The notes beneath the pieces are model-generated. The model was not told the origin of the DNA. It saw nothing but the letters and a program-made list of their open reading frames with translations, and ran no database searches. This document shows, piece after piece, positions 34,636 to 43,151 of a stretch of 64,000 nt of DNA. A program made the translations under genes and the position numbers. The DNA lies in contig NZ_JAXHMV010000008.1 in the NCBI RefSeq assembly GCF_034521165.1, positions 496,001-560,000 on the forward strand, written 5' to 3'. This DNA is from Thiohalophilus sp. GTDB taxonomy: Bacteria; Pseudomonadota; Gammaproteobacteria; UBA6429; Thiohalophilaceae. How positions within the stretch are numbered: position 1 is the stretch's first letter; each line of letters starts with the position of its first letter.

Positions 34636-34844
34636 GGGCTCGTCCGGGTTGGAATTTGGGTATCGTTCTCGTTATGGACCTATTTTAACTGATTGATTTT
34701 GGCTGGCAAATAAAACTCCACCCGAGTGTGAAGCGTACCCGGCAGAGAAGAACGCGGGGCGATTCAGGCTCAAGAAGTCGCCGGCCGTGTCGCTAAGCCA
34801 GTTATGACAGGGCAGTGTCGGGATGCTTCCGGGCGAGGTGATGC

Positions 34845-35213
34845 ATGGTGTTATTCCAATCGGAACGGGGAATTCTCGGCCAGTGGCGGCGTTGTTTGCT
34901 GGCGGGGGTGTGTCTTGGCCTGTCAGCCTGGCAGTCGGTCCAGGCGTATTCGTTCCCGGCCCCAGATGAGGCTGGCGCCGGGACGCTGCCCGCTTTGGGC
35001 CTGAATGCCGTGCAGGGCCGGCAAGCCTCCGAGGCCGGCGCGGCGGCGTTTGAGCAGGAAGAGTATGTCCTGGCACGGCGCCATTGGGCGCCGGCGGCCC
35101 GGCGGGGATATGCCCGTGTCCAGTTTTATATGGGGTTGTTGCAGGCCGATGATGCACTCGCGTCCCTGCGGCACCGACTCGATGCACAACGTTGCCAGGT
35201 CACTGGACGGTGA
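34845..35213 (+). CDS. Exported fragment of a Sel1/TPR-like protein
   Basis: A 122-residue frame with an N-terminal signal peptide (CLLAGVCLGLSAWQSVQAYS) and one helix pair, AAAFEQEEYVLARRHWAPAA and ARRGYARVQFYMGLL, resembling the first unit of Sel1-like repeat proteins. The repeats then stop and the tail is not family-like, so it may be the remnant of a longer gene. It overlaps the convergent rhodanese gene by 14 bases. Low confidence that it is functional. Confidence 0.45.
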   Translation: MVLFQSERGILGQWRRCLLAGVCLGLSAWQSVQAYSFPAPDEAGAGTLPALGLNAVQGRQASEAGAAAFEQEEYVLARRHWAPAARRGYARVQFYMGLLQADDALASLRHRLDAQRCQVTGR

Positions 35214-35604
35214 GCAGCCCCAGTATCTGCCACATCTGCATCCCGTCGCGATAATAATTGATTTTCTCCGGCGGATAACCGTGGTCCAGCAGGCCCCGGA
35301 TGGCGCGCGGCGATTGTCCGCACCAGGGGCCGTTGCACCACAGGATTAACTCCTTGGCGTTGCTGAAATCCCAGGTTTCATTGACTTCACCAGCGGCGAG
35401 CAGCTTTTCAACCAGGCCGGGTTTGCTCTGGCGTTCTGTGACCCCAAGCCGTTTAAACGTACTGATCAGTTCCGGATCGAGATCTGATTTTTCGAAAACG
35501 GTAAAGGGGATGTTGATGGAGCCGGGGATGGTTCCCTTCTGGTGCCACGAGGGGAGCCGGGCATCGATCAGCAGGCCGCTGTCATCGCGTAACTGGTTTT
35601 CCAT
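35200..35604 (-). CDS. Rhodanese-like domain protein
   Basis: A 134-residue single-domain rhodanese, a sulfurtransferase fold. The active-site loop is LWCNGPWCGQSPRAI with the catalytic cysteine in the usual place, preceded by the LLIDARLPSWHQKGTIPGSINIPF signature. No signal peptide. It may carry sulfane sulfur in the sulfur metabolism of this organism. It is on the same strand as two unknown genes upstream (35698-36475). Confidence 0.85.
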   Translation of the reverse strand: MENQLRDDSGLLIDARLPSWHQKGTIPGSINIPFTVFEKSDLDPELISTFKRLGVTERQSKPGLVEKLLAAGEVNETWDFSNAKELILWCNGPWCGQSPRAIRGLLDHGYPPEKINYYRDGMQMWQILGLLTVQ

Positions 35605-35697
35605 CTATGATGGTTAAAATATCGACACGGCGGGAAAAACCTTTAGAACTAAAGGTTATAAGCGATGGCGTGTTCCCAGGTGATTGATCTGGGTCAA

Positions 35698-36096
35698 TTA
35701 TTTCTTGATCGGAGCAATACTGGCGTCGTCCGGGGGCGCATGATCGGCCAGCATCTCGCCCAGAATCAGCTCCATGGCCTCCAGGGTGCGGCTCATGACC
35801 AGCGGCCCGTGCATATGATAGAGGCGAATGCGGCAGGGAATCGGTTCGTGCAGGCTGCTGCGGTGGGCGGTCTGGAAGTCGGTCCAGGCGACCACCGGGA
35901 CATCGTTGAGGACACGGTCGACGATAATCCAGGCGTCCTTTTGCAGGATCAGATCCAGGTGTTTGAGGCGGGGAATGGCAAAACGCAGATCCTCGCCCAG
36001 GCGTTTGAGCGCGACCTGCACATCGTTGTAGTAAATGGCGGGCAGTTCACCGTCGCGGTATTCGAAAACCGGCACGTCATCCAGTCGACGATACAT
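35698..36096 (-). CDS. Protein of unknown function
   Basis: A 132-residue soluble protein, MYRRLDDVPVFEYRDGELPA, with a helical first half and a central LDLILQKDAWIIVDRVLNDVPVVAW strand-rich part. It ends in an alanine/acidic tail. I do not recognise a family. It lies 52 bases after another unknown gene in the same direction, so the two are likely co-transcribed. No signal or membrane segment. Confidence 0.6.
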   Translation of the reverse strand: MYRRLDDVPVFEYRDGELPAIYYNDVQVALKRLGEDLRFAIPRLKHLDLILQKDAWIIVDRVLNDVPVVAWTDFQTAHRSSLHEPIPCRIRLYHMHGPLVMSRTLEAMELILGEMLADHAPPDDASIAPIKK

Positions 36097-36148
36097 GGTG
36101 TCTCCTGTACTGGCCCTGTACTGTCAGGCTTACACCGGGGTCCGGAAC

Positions 36149-36475
36149 TCAGTGTTCGTCTTCCAGATCCCTGTGCGGATCCCAGCCTGCCTCGCGGGCG
36201 CGCTGGATGGCGTCGTCCTGAATACGCATGAATTTCTCGCGCAAGTCATCCGGCAGGTTGGACACCAGAAAACCGTATTTCTCCCATTCGCTGTTAGCCT
36301 TACGCCACAGATCATCGATACCCTGCGGTAGCCAGCCTTCGCAGGTTTCCGTCTCGGGAATCAGACCAAACACCCAGGCGTCACGAATGATCTTGCCGGT
36401 ATCGGTCATGCCGCCATGGATATCGTTATAAATGCCGACATATTTTTTGGGTTGTGCTGAATTGCGGTTACTCAT
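36149..36475 (-). CDS. Protein of unknown function
   Basis: A 108-residue acidic protein with many aromatic residues: MSNRNSAQPKKYVGIYNDIH at the start, then GGMTDTGKIIRDAWVFGLIP and GWLPQGIDDLWRKANSEWEKYG. The end HRDLEDEH is acidic. No catalytic motif or membrane segment. I cannot place it in a family; the composition suggests a real conserved protein. It precedes the other unknown gene on the minus strand. Confidence 0.6.
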   Translation of the reverse strand: MSNRNSAQPKKYVGIYNDIHGGMTDTGKIIRDAWVFGLIPETETCEGWLPQGIDDLWRKANSEWEKYGFLVSNLPDDLREKFMRIQDDAIQRAREAGWDPHRDLEDEH

Positions 36476-36593
36476 GAGTATTCCATTCCGTCTTGTGTTG
36501 CATGAAATTCAGATCACAGGGTGATCAGTATAGGATAAGGTCGGGAGCCGGGCGATAACGAAATCGGTGCATGACCCGCACACTGCGGATCTT

Positions 36594-36623
36594 CCTCGTC
36601 CCTCGTTACTCGTCCCGCGTTAC
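36594..36623. repeat. Period-7 array encoding the end of PurK
   Basis: On the minus strand the units GTAACGC, GGGACGA, GTAACGA and GGGACGA follow one another. The first two encode the last PurK residues VTRDE, and the third supplies the TAA stop. Confidence 0.85.
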
Positions 36624-37754
36624 TTCTGCGCGGGCGAGTTGTTGCTGGATCGCCTGCGCGGTCTGCAGCGCTTCATCCAGGGTGGGCGCCAGCACGTTGT
36701 AATGGCCCATCTTGCGCCCGACGCGCGCTTCACGCTTGCCGTACAGATGCAGCTTGGCGTTGGCCCGGGCAAACAGCGGGCGCCAGTCCGGCGGGGTCTG
36801 ACCCTGCCACAGATCCCCGAGCAGGTTGATCATCACTACCGGGGAGAGCAGACGGGGATCGCCCAGCGGCAGGCCGCAGACCGCCCGTACCTGCTGTTCG
36901 AACTGTGAAGTGAGTGTCGCATCCAGGGTATAGTGGCCGCTGTTGTGCGGGCGCGGGGCAATTTCATTGACCAGCAGCTCGCCATGGGAGACAAAGAACT
37001 CCACGGCCAGCACGCCAACATAATCCAGCGTCCCGGCGATGGCGGTGGCCGCCTGCAGCACCTGTTGTTCCAGGTCGGTGTCGATGCGCGCCGGCACCAG
37101 GCTGACATCCAGAATGCCGTGGCGGTGAACGTTCTCGGCCACCGGATAGCAACGGGTTTCGCCATCGATGCCGCGCGCCACCACCACCGAGATTTCCAGA
37201 TCGAGATCGACCCGCTGTTCCAGCACGCAGGGGTTGTTGCCCAGCTCCTGCCAGGCGTCGGCCAGCTCCTCGCCCGAGGCGACCGGGTATTGCCCCTTGC
37301 CGTCGTAGCCGAAGCGGGCAATTTTCAAAATGGCCGGGGTGGGGACGGCGCGGGCCGCCGCGTCGAGATCGGCGGGCTCCCGGATCACCGCAAAGGGCGC
37401 GGTGGCAAAGCCGTTATCGTGCAAAAAGGTTTTTTCGCTGATCCGATCCTGGGTCAGGGTCACGGCGCGGGCGCCGGGGCGGACATCGCAATGCTCGGCC
37501 AGATATTCCAGACTTTCGGCAGGGACGTTTTCGAATTCGGTGGTGATGGCGTCACAGGTCTCGCTCAGATACTGCAGCGCGGTGGTATCGAGATAATCGG
37601 CACAGACATGGTCGCTTGCCAGCATGCCGGCCGGGCTGTCGGGATCGGGGTCCAGCACGACCACCTCGTAGCCCATGTTGCGCGCGGCGATGGTGAACAT
37701 GCGGCCCAGCTGGCCGCCACCGAGCATGCCGAGAGTCGCACCGGGTAACAGCAT
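36606..37754 (-). CDS. purK: N5-carboxyaminoimidazole ribonucleotide synthase
   Basis: ATP-grasp enzyme that carboxylates aminoimidazole ribonucleotide with bicarbonate in purine synthesis. The ATG at 37754 gives MLLPGATLGMLGGGQLGRMF, the standard beginning, two bases after the purE stop; a longer frame over purE is a shadow. The 382 residues include FGYDGKGQYPV, the ATP-grasp EISVVVARG and NEIAPRPHNSGHYT. The last five residues come from a period-7 repeat. Operon with purE. Confidence 0.95.
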   Translation of the reverse strand: MLLPGATLGMLGGGQLGRMFTIAARNMGYEVVVLDPDPDSPAGMLASDHVCADYLDTTALQYLSETCDAITTEFENVPAESLEYLAEHCDVRPGARAVTLTQDRISEKTFLHDNGFATAPFAVIREPADLDAAARAVPTPAILKIARFGYDGKGQYPVASGEELADAWQELGNNPCVLEQRVDLDLEISVVVARGIDGETRCYPVAENVHRHGILDVSLVPARIDTDLEQQVLQAATAIAGTLDYVGVLAVEFFVSHGELLVNEIAPRPHNSGHYTLDATLTSQFEQQVRAVCGLPLGDPRLLSPVVMINLLGDLWQGQTPPDWRPLFARANAKLHLYGKREARVGRKMGHYNVLAPTLDEALQTAQAIQQQLARAEVTRDE

Positions 37755-37756
37755 CG

Positions 37757-38257
37757 TTAGACCTTCGGCAGTTTCATGGCGCGCACCCTGGTGCGCTGCT
37801 TCTTGCGGAAAGTTTCCAGCTTGCGGGCGTATTTGTCCTCCTGACGGGCCAGCAGGGAGACCGCAAACAGCCCGGCATTGGCCGCGCCCGCCTCGCCGAT
37901 GGCGAAGGTGGCCACCGGAATCCCTTTGGGCATCTGTACGATGGAGAGCAGTGAGTCGAGCCCCTTCAGGGCCCGCGAGGTGACCGGCACGCCCAGCACC
38001 GGCACGATGGTCTTGGCCGCCAGCATGCCCGGCAGGTGGGCCGCGCCCCCGGCGCCGGCGATGATGCACTGCAGCCCCCGTTCGGCGGCCTGTTCGGCAT
38101 ACTCATATAACAGGTCCGGCGTGCGGTGCGCCGAGACCACTTTGGTCTCGTGCGGAATACCGAATTCTTTCAGCACCTCAACGGCCTGGCTCATGACTTT
38201 CCAGTCACTGTTGCTGCCCATGACGACGCCGACGACGGGTTTTTTCATGCTTCTCAC
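37757..38257 (-). CDS. purE: N5-carboxyaminoimidazole ribonucleotide mutase
   Basis: Class I PurE rearranges N5-CAIR to CAIR. The 166 residues start MRSMKKPVVGVVMGSNSDWK with the GSNSDW phosphate motif, then SAHRTPD and GAGGAAHLPGMLAAKT, all diagnostic. An inner ATG (MKKP) at 38248 is an alternative start. It precedes purK by two bases. Confidence 0.96.
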   Translation of the reverse strand: MRSMKKPVVGVVMGSNSDWKVMSQAVEVLKEFGIPHETKVVSAHRTPDLLYEYAEQAAERGLQCIIAGAGGAAHLPGMLAAKTIVPVLGVPVTSRALKGLDSLLSIVQMPKGIPVATFAIGEAGAANAGLFAVSLLARQEDKYARKLETFRKKQRTRVRAMKLPKV

Positions 38258-38305
38258 CAGTGGTTCAAAATTGCGCTGTGTATTGTAACCCGAGTCCGGC
38301 CGGAA

Positions 38306-40633
38306 TTACTTGGTCAGGCTGGCGAACAACATGGGCAATTTCTCCGGCAGCCGGTCCACATGGTCGACGATGGTGTAGTTGTTGGCGCCGAATATCCGCT
38401 TCACGTAGTTGTCCGCATCGGGATCCAGCGTCAGGCAGTAGGTGATCACACCCCTGGTATACAGCTCCTCGACAGCCTTCTTTGTGTCGTGACGCAGATG
38501 TTGCGGATCGCGCTCGTCGATGTCCGCCGGCTCGCCGTCAGTCACCAGTAATAACAGTTTTTTGTGCTGTTGCTGGCGCAGAAGGTGTTGTCCGGCGTGG
38601 CGCATGGCGGCTCCCATGCGGGTGGAAAGCCCGCCCTGCATGCCGGCCAGACGCGATTTAACCTCGTCGTTAAAGTGCTGGTTGAAATCCTTGAAGCGCA
38701 TGTACTGCACATCATGCCGACCGTCGGAGGCAAAGCCGTGAATGGCAAAGGGATCACCGATACCGTTGATAGCAGTGGCTACCAGTGCACAGGCTTCCTT
38801 GGTCAGCTGCAGGACGGTCTTGTCCGAGCCTTCCACGGTTTCGTTGGTGGACTCGGAGAGATCCAGCAGTACCGCGACGGCCAGGTCGCGGGTCTGGATG
38901 ACATTGCGCATGGTGATGCGTGGGTTGGGCTGCTCGCCCATGCGAATGGCGATCATGGCGTCGATGGCGGCATTGATGTCGATCTCGTCGCCGTCTTCCA
39001 TGTTGCGCATGCGCTGCACGCCCTCGGGCTGCAACATATCGATGATCTGCTTGATCCGAAAGGCAATCGGTTTGTATTCGAGCAGAATGTCCTCGATCTC
39101 TTCGGGATCGCCTTTTTTCGGGCGGTGCTCGTAGAGCGTGACCCAGTCGGGACGGTTCAGCTGCACCTGGTAATCCCATTCCTGATAGTGGAAAGGATCG
39201 GAGATCGCCTCCTTGCCTTCCAGCTCGTTGATGGTGCAGCCTTCCTGATCGAGCCAGAAGGGCGTTTCCAGGCGCCAGATCTCCTGGGCATCGTCACCGG
39301 CCAGCTCGCAGTCGAGTTCGTTGACCATTTCCATGACACTGACGGTTTTTCTGACCTGGCGCTGGCTGGCCGGAATGTATTCGATCCCTTCTTCCCAGTT
39401 CAGCTCCTCGAATTCCCAGACGAAACGGTTGTCGTCACGATAGGGAATGCGGATCTGCTCCAGAATACGCAGGCTGGGAACGTCCTTGCGTTCGGCAAAG
39501 AGATTGAACAGCTCGAGACCGATGTGCCAGGAGAAGCTGTTGTTGTCCTTGTTCTCTTCGATATTGGTATGGAATTTCTCCGCCAGGGCATTGAGTGCTT
39601 CGTCGTCGGATTTGACGGCGGGGTCCAGCAGCATGTGGGCAAAGCGTTCCAGCACCGGCACGGTCGGGTGTTCGGCCCGGCCCTCGTACTCGATCGACAT
39701 CAGCGCCTCCCACAGATTTCTGAGACCGGGGAAAGCCTGCATGGCGTGATATTCGACCCGCGCATCCTCGACCAGACCGATGAAAAACATCTGCGCCGGG
39801 CTCAGCCCTTCGGCGGAAATGCGCGAGCTGGTGTAGCAGACATGCGCCGCCAGGTGCGCGGCGATGGCGCGGTACAGTTCCAGGCCGCTGATCTCGCCGA
39901 TGGGATCGACCGCGTCGGGCAGGTGCAGCACATGATGATCGATATAGGGCTTGAAGCCTTCGTGATCGGCGGCCGCCGGGCGCACGAAGAAGTCGCGGCC
40001 CCACAGGGCGCGCAGATAGAAGTTCAGCTTGCGCTGGGTATCCACGAACAGCGTGCCGCGGCGTTCCTTCTGCAGCATGGCCAGACTGTCCTGGGTGTCC
40101 AGGTTGAAGTAGTTGACCAGGTTGTTGAGATCCTTGCGATAGGCCTCGGCACCGTACAGGGCCCAGCGCTTGAGACCGGAGAGGGTCAGTTTGCTCAGCA
40201 GCTCATCGATATGTTGCAGCATCGGACGCAGGCCGCGTGAAGCCTTGGCGGACAACTGATGCAGCAGCCCCAGATAGCCGCGCAGCAGTTCCGGATCGCC
40301 CAGGCGCCGTGCGGCGGTGGGCAGGCTGGAGAACATCAGCGAGATCACCTCGCCCGAGGTCATCGAAGAGAGCTTCATGGCGGCGGCGACGATTTCCGGA
40401 ATCACATCCTCGCCGCACTCCTTGACCACCAGGGGCATCTCTTGCAGATAGGATATGACCACATCCTTGCCCCGGCCCAGGTTGCACAGGCCCTTGGCAC
40501 CTTCCAGGTAATCGCGCAAACCGGCCGGCGACATGACACGGGACGCTTCGTGAAACGTGCTTTCAAACGTGTCCCGCACTTCCGGCGCGGCTTCCTGCAA
40601 ATATTCTTTATATTCGTCAAGATTGATAGACAT
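38306..40633 (-). CDS. cbbO: RuBisCO activase subunit CbbO (von Willebrand factor A protein)
   Basis: Large adaptor of the CbbQO RuBisCO activase. It binds inhibited RuBisCO through a C-terminal von Willebrand A domain while the CbbQ hexamer drives release of sugar-phosphate inhibitors. The 775-residue protein shows the MIDAS motif in VLLDLSESTNETV and the LLLLVTDGEPADID stretch in the C-terminal 200 residues, after a long helical part. The ATG at 40633 has an AGGGG site; a GTG at 40642, overlapping the SulP stop, is the other option. It is unusual in being separated from cbbQ by a methyltransferase and a SulP gene. Confidence 0.9.
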   Translation of the reverse strand: MSINLDEYKEYLQEAAPEVRDTFESTFHEASRVMSPAGLRDYLEGAKGLCNLGRGKDVVISYLQEMPLVVKECGEDVIPEIVAAAMKLSSMTSGEVISLMFSSLPTAARRLGDPELLRGYLGLLHQLSAKASRGLRPMLQHIDELLSKLTLSGLKRWALYGAEAYRKDLNNLVNYFNLDTQDSLAMLQKERRGTLFVDTQRKLNFYLRALWGRDFFVRPAAADHEGFKPYIDHHVLHLPDAVDPIGEISGLELYRAIAAHLAAHVCYTSSRISAEGLSPAQMFFIGLVEDARVEYHAMQAFPGLRNLWEALMSIEYEGRAEHPTVPVLERFAHMLLDPAVKSDDEALNALAEKFHTNIEENKDNNSFSWHIGLELFNLFAERKDVPSLRILEQIRIPYRDDNRFVWEFEELNWEEGIEYIPASQRQVRKTVSVMEMVNELDCELAGDDAQEIWRLETPFWLDQEGCTINELEGKEAISDPFHYQEWDYQVQLNRPDWVTLYEHRPKKGDPEEIEDILLEYKPIAFRIKQIIDMLQPEGVQRMRNMEDGDEIDINAAIDAMIAIRMGEQPNPRITMRNVIQTRDLAVAVLLDLSESTNETVEGSDKTVLQLTKEACALVATAINGIGDPFAIHGFASDGRHDVQYMRFKDFNQHFNDEVKSRLAGMQGGLSTRMGAAMRHAGQHLLRQQQHKKLLLLVTDGEPADIDERDPQHLRHDTKKAVEELYTRGVITYCLTLDPDADNYVKRIFGANNYTIVDHVDRLPEKLPMLFASLTK

Positions 40634-40638
40634 GGGAC

Positions 40639-42423
40639 TCACCCCTCTTTCGGTTCAGGATGAAGAGAGGAAACCGGCCCGGCTTCGGGCACAGTTTCAC
40701 ACTCCTTGAAAATGCGTTTGTCACAACGGGTACAGGTTGACTTGTTCAGGTTGTCAAAAATGTGTCGAATGGCGTCCTGCTTGGAGGCAAAGAAATGATC
40801 TTCACCAATGGCTTCTATAAAGTGTCCCTTGCGCAGAAATCGGCAGACCCGGCTTTTGTTATCCGTAAAGTACAATCCGCCGCCACGTTGTTTGAGGCGC
40901 TGTGCCTCCTGCACCAGCATCTCGGCGCCGGCCATGTCGATAAAGTTGATGCCGGTGGAGATAATCAGAATATGATTAATTCCTTCCTCATCCGAGATAT
41001 GGTTCAGCAGGCGCTGGATGTTGGTCAGCGAGCCGAAGTAGATCGACATGTCGATACGGATGATCTTCAGTTGCGGGCACTGGGCCAGCGGCTTTTTCTC
41101 GACATTGGTCAGACTGTGTTTGGGGGTGGCGGGATCCGGCGCCAGCGTAATCACCTCCGGCGTGGAGGTGCGGCTCAGGAAAATCACCAGCGACAGGATG
41201 ACCCCCAGATAAATAGCGAATTCCAGGTGCAGGAACAGTGTGGCGAAGAAAGTCACCAGCAAAATCGCGGTTTCCGAGCGACTGACCTGCAGGATTTTTT
41301 TTATATGATGAAAATCGACCAGGTTATAGGCGACCAGCAGAATAATCCCGCCCATGGTGGCGATGGGCAAATAGGCCATCAGGGGCGCAATCAGTAATAC
41401 GATCGCCATCAGAATAATCGCGGCGAAGATGGCCGACATCGGGGTGTACGCCCCGGCGGCGTAGTTGATCCCGGAGCGGGTAAAGGAACCGGATCCGGCG
41501 TAACTGGAGAAGAAACTGCCGACCATGTTGGACAGGCCCTGTCCGATAAATTCCTGGTTACCGTCGATTTGCTGATGGGATTTGGCGGCGATCGCGCGGG
41601 AAATAGACACCGCCTCGATCAGACCCAGCAGGGCCACGGCAAAGGCCTGCGGGGCCAGTTCCCGAATCGCGGCAAAGGAAAAATCGGGTGAGGACAGTGG
41701 CGGCAAATGACCGGGGATCTCGCCAATCATGGCCAGGCCGGCGGCTTCGCCGCCCAGCTCAAGCGCCAGCAGGCTGCCGGCGATCATGGCCAGTAACAGA
41801 TTGGGCAGGGACGGAAGAAACCGCTTGATCAGGACCGCCACGATCAACGTGAAGGCGGCCACGCCGAACACCAGCGGATCCAGTTGTTCCAGGTGGCTGA
41901 ACAGATCCATCCAGACATGGACAAAGGACTCGCCTGCAGGCACATGGATGCTGGTGATATGTTTCATCTGACTGGTGGCAATCAGCACGGCCGCGCCGGC
42001 GGTAAAGCCGATAACCACCGTGTGCGAGACGAAGTTAACCAGCGTGCCGAGTCGGGCCAGCCCAAAGGCGAACTGGTAGACGCCGGCCAGAAAGGTCAGC
42101 GTTAATGCCAGTTGAATAAACTCGGTACTCCCGGGTTCGGCGTGTCCGCTCAGGGTGCTGAACACGACAATGGAAATAGCCGTGGTCGGCCCCGATATCA
42201 GATGGCGCGAGGATCCGAACAGTGCGGCAACGATCGGGGTGACCATCGCGGTATACAGGCCGTACTGTGGCGGCAGGCCTGCAATGGTGGCAAATGCCAC
42301 GCTCTGGGGCAGTACGATTACCGCCCCTGTCAGGCCCGCAATAAGATCGGCGCGCAGGGTATGCCGACCCACCATGGGCCACCAGAGCAGGAACGGGAAA
42401 AGCTTGTCGAACAATGTACTCAT
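40639..42423 (-). CDS. SulP family transporter in the cbb cluster, putative bicarbonate carrier
   Basis: A 594-residue SulP carrier with the signature VLPQSVAFATIAGLPPQYGLYTA, 10-14 membrane segments and a C-terminal STAS domain (LIISTGINFIDMAGAEMLV). After STAS comes an extra tail with a metal-like CTRCDKRIFKEC motif. It lies between the cbbQ-side genes and cbbO, with its stop at the cbbO start. Autotrophs are known to use some SulP proteins for dissolved inorganic carbon uptake, so bicarbonate is the likely substrate, but sulfate cannot be excluded from sequence. Confidence 0.88.
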   Translation of the reverse strand: MSTLFDKLFPFLLWWPMVGRHTLRADLIAGLTGAVIVLPQSVAFATIAGLPPQYGLYTAMVTPIVAALFGSSRHLISGPTTAISIVVFSTLSGHAEPGSTEFIQLALTLTFLAGVYQFAFGLARLGTLVNFVSHTVVIGFTAGAAVLIATSQMKHITSIHVPAGESFVHVWMDLFSHLEQLDPLVFGVAAFTLIVAVLIKRFLPSLPNLLLAMIAGSLLALELGGEAAGLAMIGEIPGHLPPLSSPDFSFAAIRELAPQAFAVALLGLIEAVSISRAIAAKSHQQIDGNQEFIGQGLSNMVGSFFSSYAGSGSFTRSGINYAAGAYTPMSAIFAAIILMAIVLLIAPLMAYLPIATMGGIILLVAYNLVDFHHIKKILQVSRSETAILLVTFFATLFLHLEFAIYLGVILSLVIFLSRTSTPEVITLAPDPATPKHSLTNVEKKPLAQCPQLKIIRIDMSIYFGSLTNIQRLLNHISDEEGINHILIISTGINFIDMAGAEMLVQEAQRLKQRGGGLYFTDNKSRVCRFLRKGHFIEAIGEDHFFASKQDAIRHIFDNLNKSTCTRCDKRIFKECETVPEAGPVSSLHPEPKEG

Positions 42424-42430
42424 GAAAGCC

Positions 42431-43012
42431 TTATCTGGTTGCCATCGCGACGGTATAGTGCTTGCCCTGCTTCAGTTTCTTGTAGTTGCCAAATATCTCT
42501 TTAAAGTTGCGCTCGATATATTTGCGCAGGCCGGTGATGGTGACTACATAAAACCGCCCGCCGGGTTTCATCTGTTGCCGGGCATCATGCATGAACAGGG
42601 TCAGCATTTCGTTGCCCACCTTGGCCGGCAGATTGGAGGCGATCACATCAAAGCGGCGCTCGCGGATCCGGTCGAAACCGTTACTCAACAGCGCCTCGGC
42701 ATTGGTGATCCGGTTGAGCGCAATATTTTTCTGCGCGTAGTCGATCGCCACGTAATCCCTGTCGACCAGTGTCGTATTGCCTTGCGGCGCCAGTCTGGCC
42801 AGCGTCAGCCCGATGGGGCCGTAACCGCAACCCAGATCCAGGCAGTCATCATCCGGGTTGATGTCGACGTAATCCAGTAACAGCAGTGAGCCTTCGTCCA
42901 CCTCGCGGGGCGAGAAGGTGCCCCAGGTGGAGTGGAAGGTCAGCGGCTGTCCGCGCAGGGTCGCATTGAAGACAATGTCCTCGCGCAGCTTGTCGATTGA
43001 TTCCCTGTTCAT
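42431..43012 (-). CDS. Class I methyltransferase of the RsmC/RlmG-like small-domain type
   Basis: A 193-residue methyltransferase. The SAM-binding loop is DCLDLGCGYGPIGLTLARL, then TTLVDRDYVAIDYAQKN. The catalytic-position motif is ASNLPAKVG, in place of the SNPPF found in RsmC-like rRNA guanine methyltransferases, so the substrate may differ. FTFHSTWGTFSPREVDEGS-type text (residues about 24-42) is typical of the MTS family. It sits inside the RuBisCO cluster, seven bases before SulP; a link to RuBisCO modification is speculative. Confidence 0.82.
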   Translation of the reverse strand: MNRESIDKLREDIVFNATLRGQPLTFHSTWGTFSPREVDEGSLLLLDYVDINPDDDCLDLGCGYGPIGLTLARLAPQGNTTLVDRDYVAIDYAQKNIALNRITNAEALLSNGFDRIRERRFDVIASNLPAKVGNEMLTLFMHDARQQMKPGGRFYVVTITGLRKYIERNFKEIFGNYKKLKQGKHYTVAMATR

Positions 43013-43021
43013 GGCCTCTCA

Positions 43022-43085
43022 ATTAACGCAGAGGGTCGCAGAGACGCAGAGAAAAAAATAATATCTTCTCCTCGCGCTTCGCGTC
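43022..43085. repeat. Degenerate period-8 palindrome between cbbQ and methyltransferase
   Basis: The left part (43022-43054) is AACGCAGAGGGTCGCAGAGA-like with eight-base spacing; the right part (43066-43085) CTCCTCGCGCTTCGCGTC is a decayed complement. It lies between the cbbQ stop and the methyltransferase start on the minus strand. Confidence 0.7.
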
Positions 43086-43151
43086 ATCGCCACGGGTAAA
43101 AATTGCATTGTATCTCAACAACCGGCACCAATGCCGGGTGTCAATGCCACC

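Noticed and set aside
36606..38069. Extended purK frame starting at 38069
   Set aside because: The first 105 codons lie opposite in frame over purE. The ATG at 37754 with the GGGQLGRM beginning is the real start.
38564..40240. A 558-codon plus-strand open frame opposite cbbO
   Set aside because: Antisense shadow of cbbO, whose von Willebrand domain motifs are clear.
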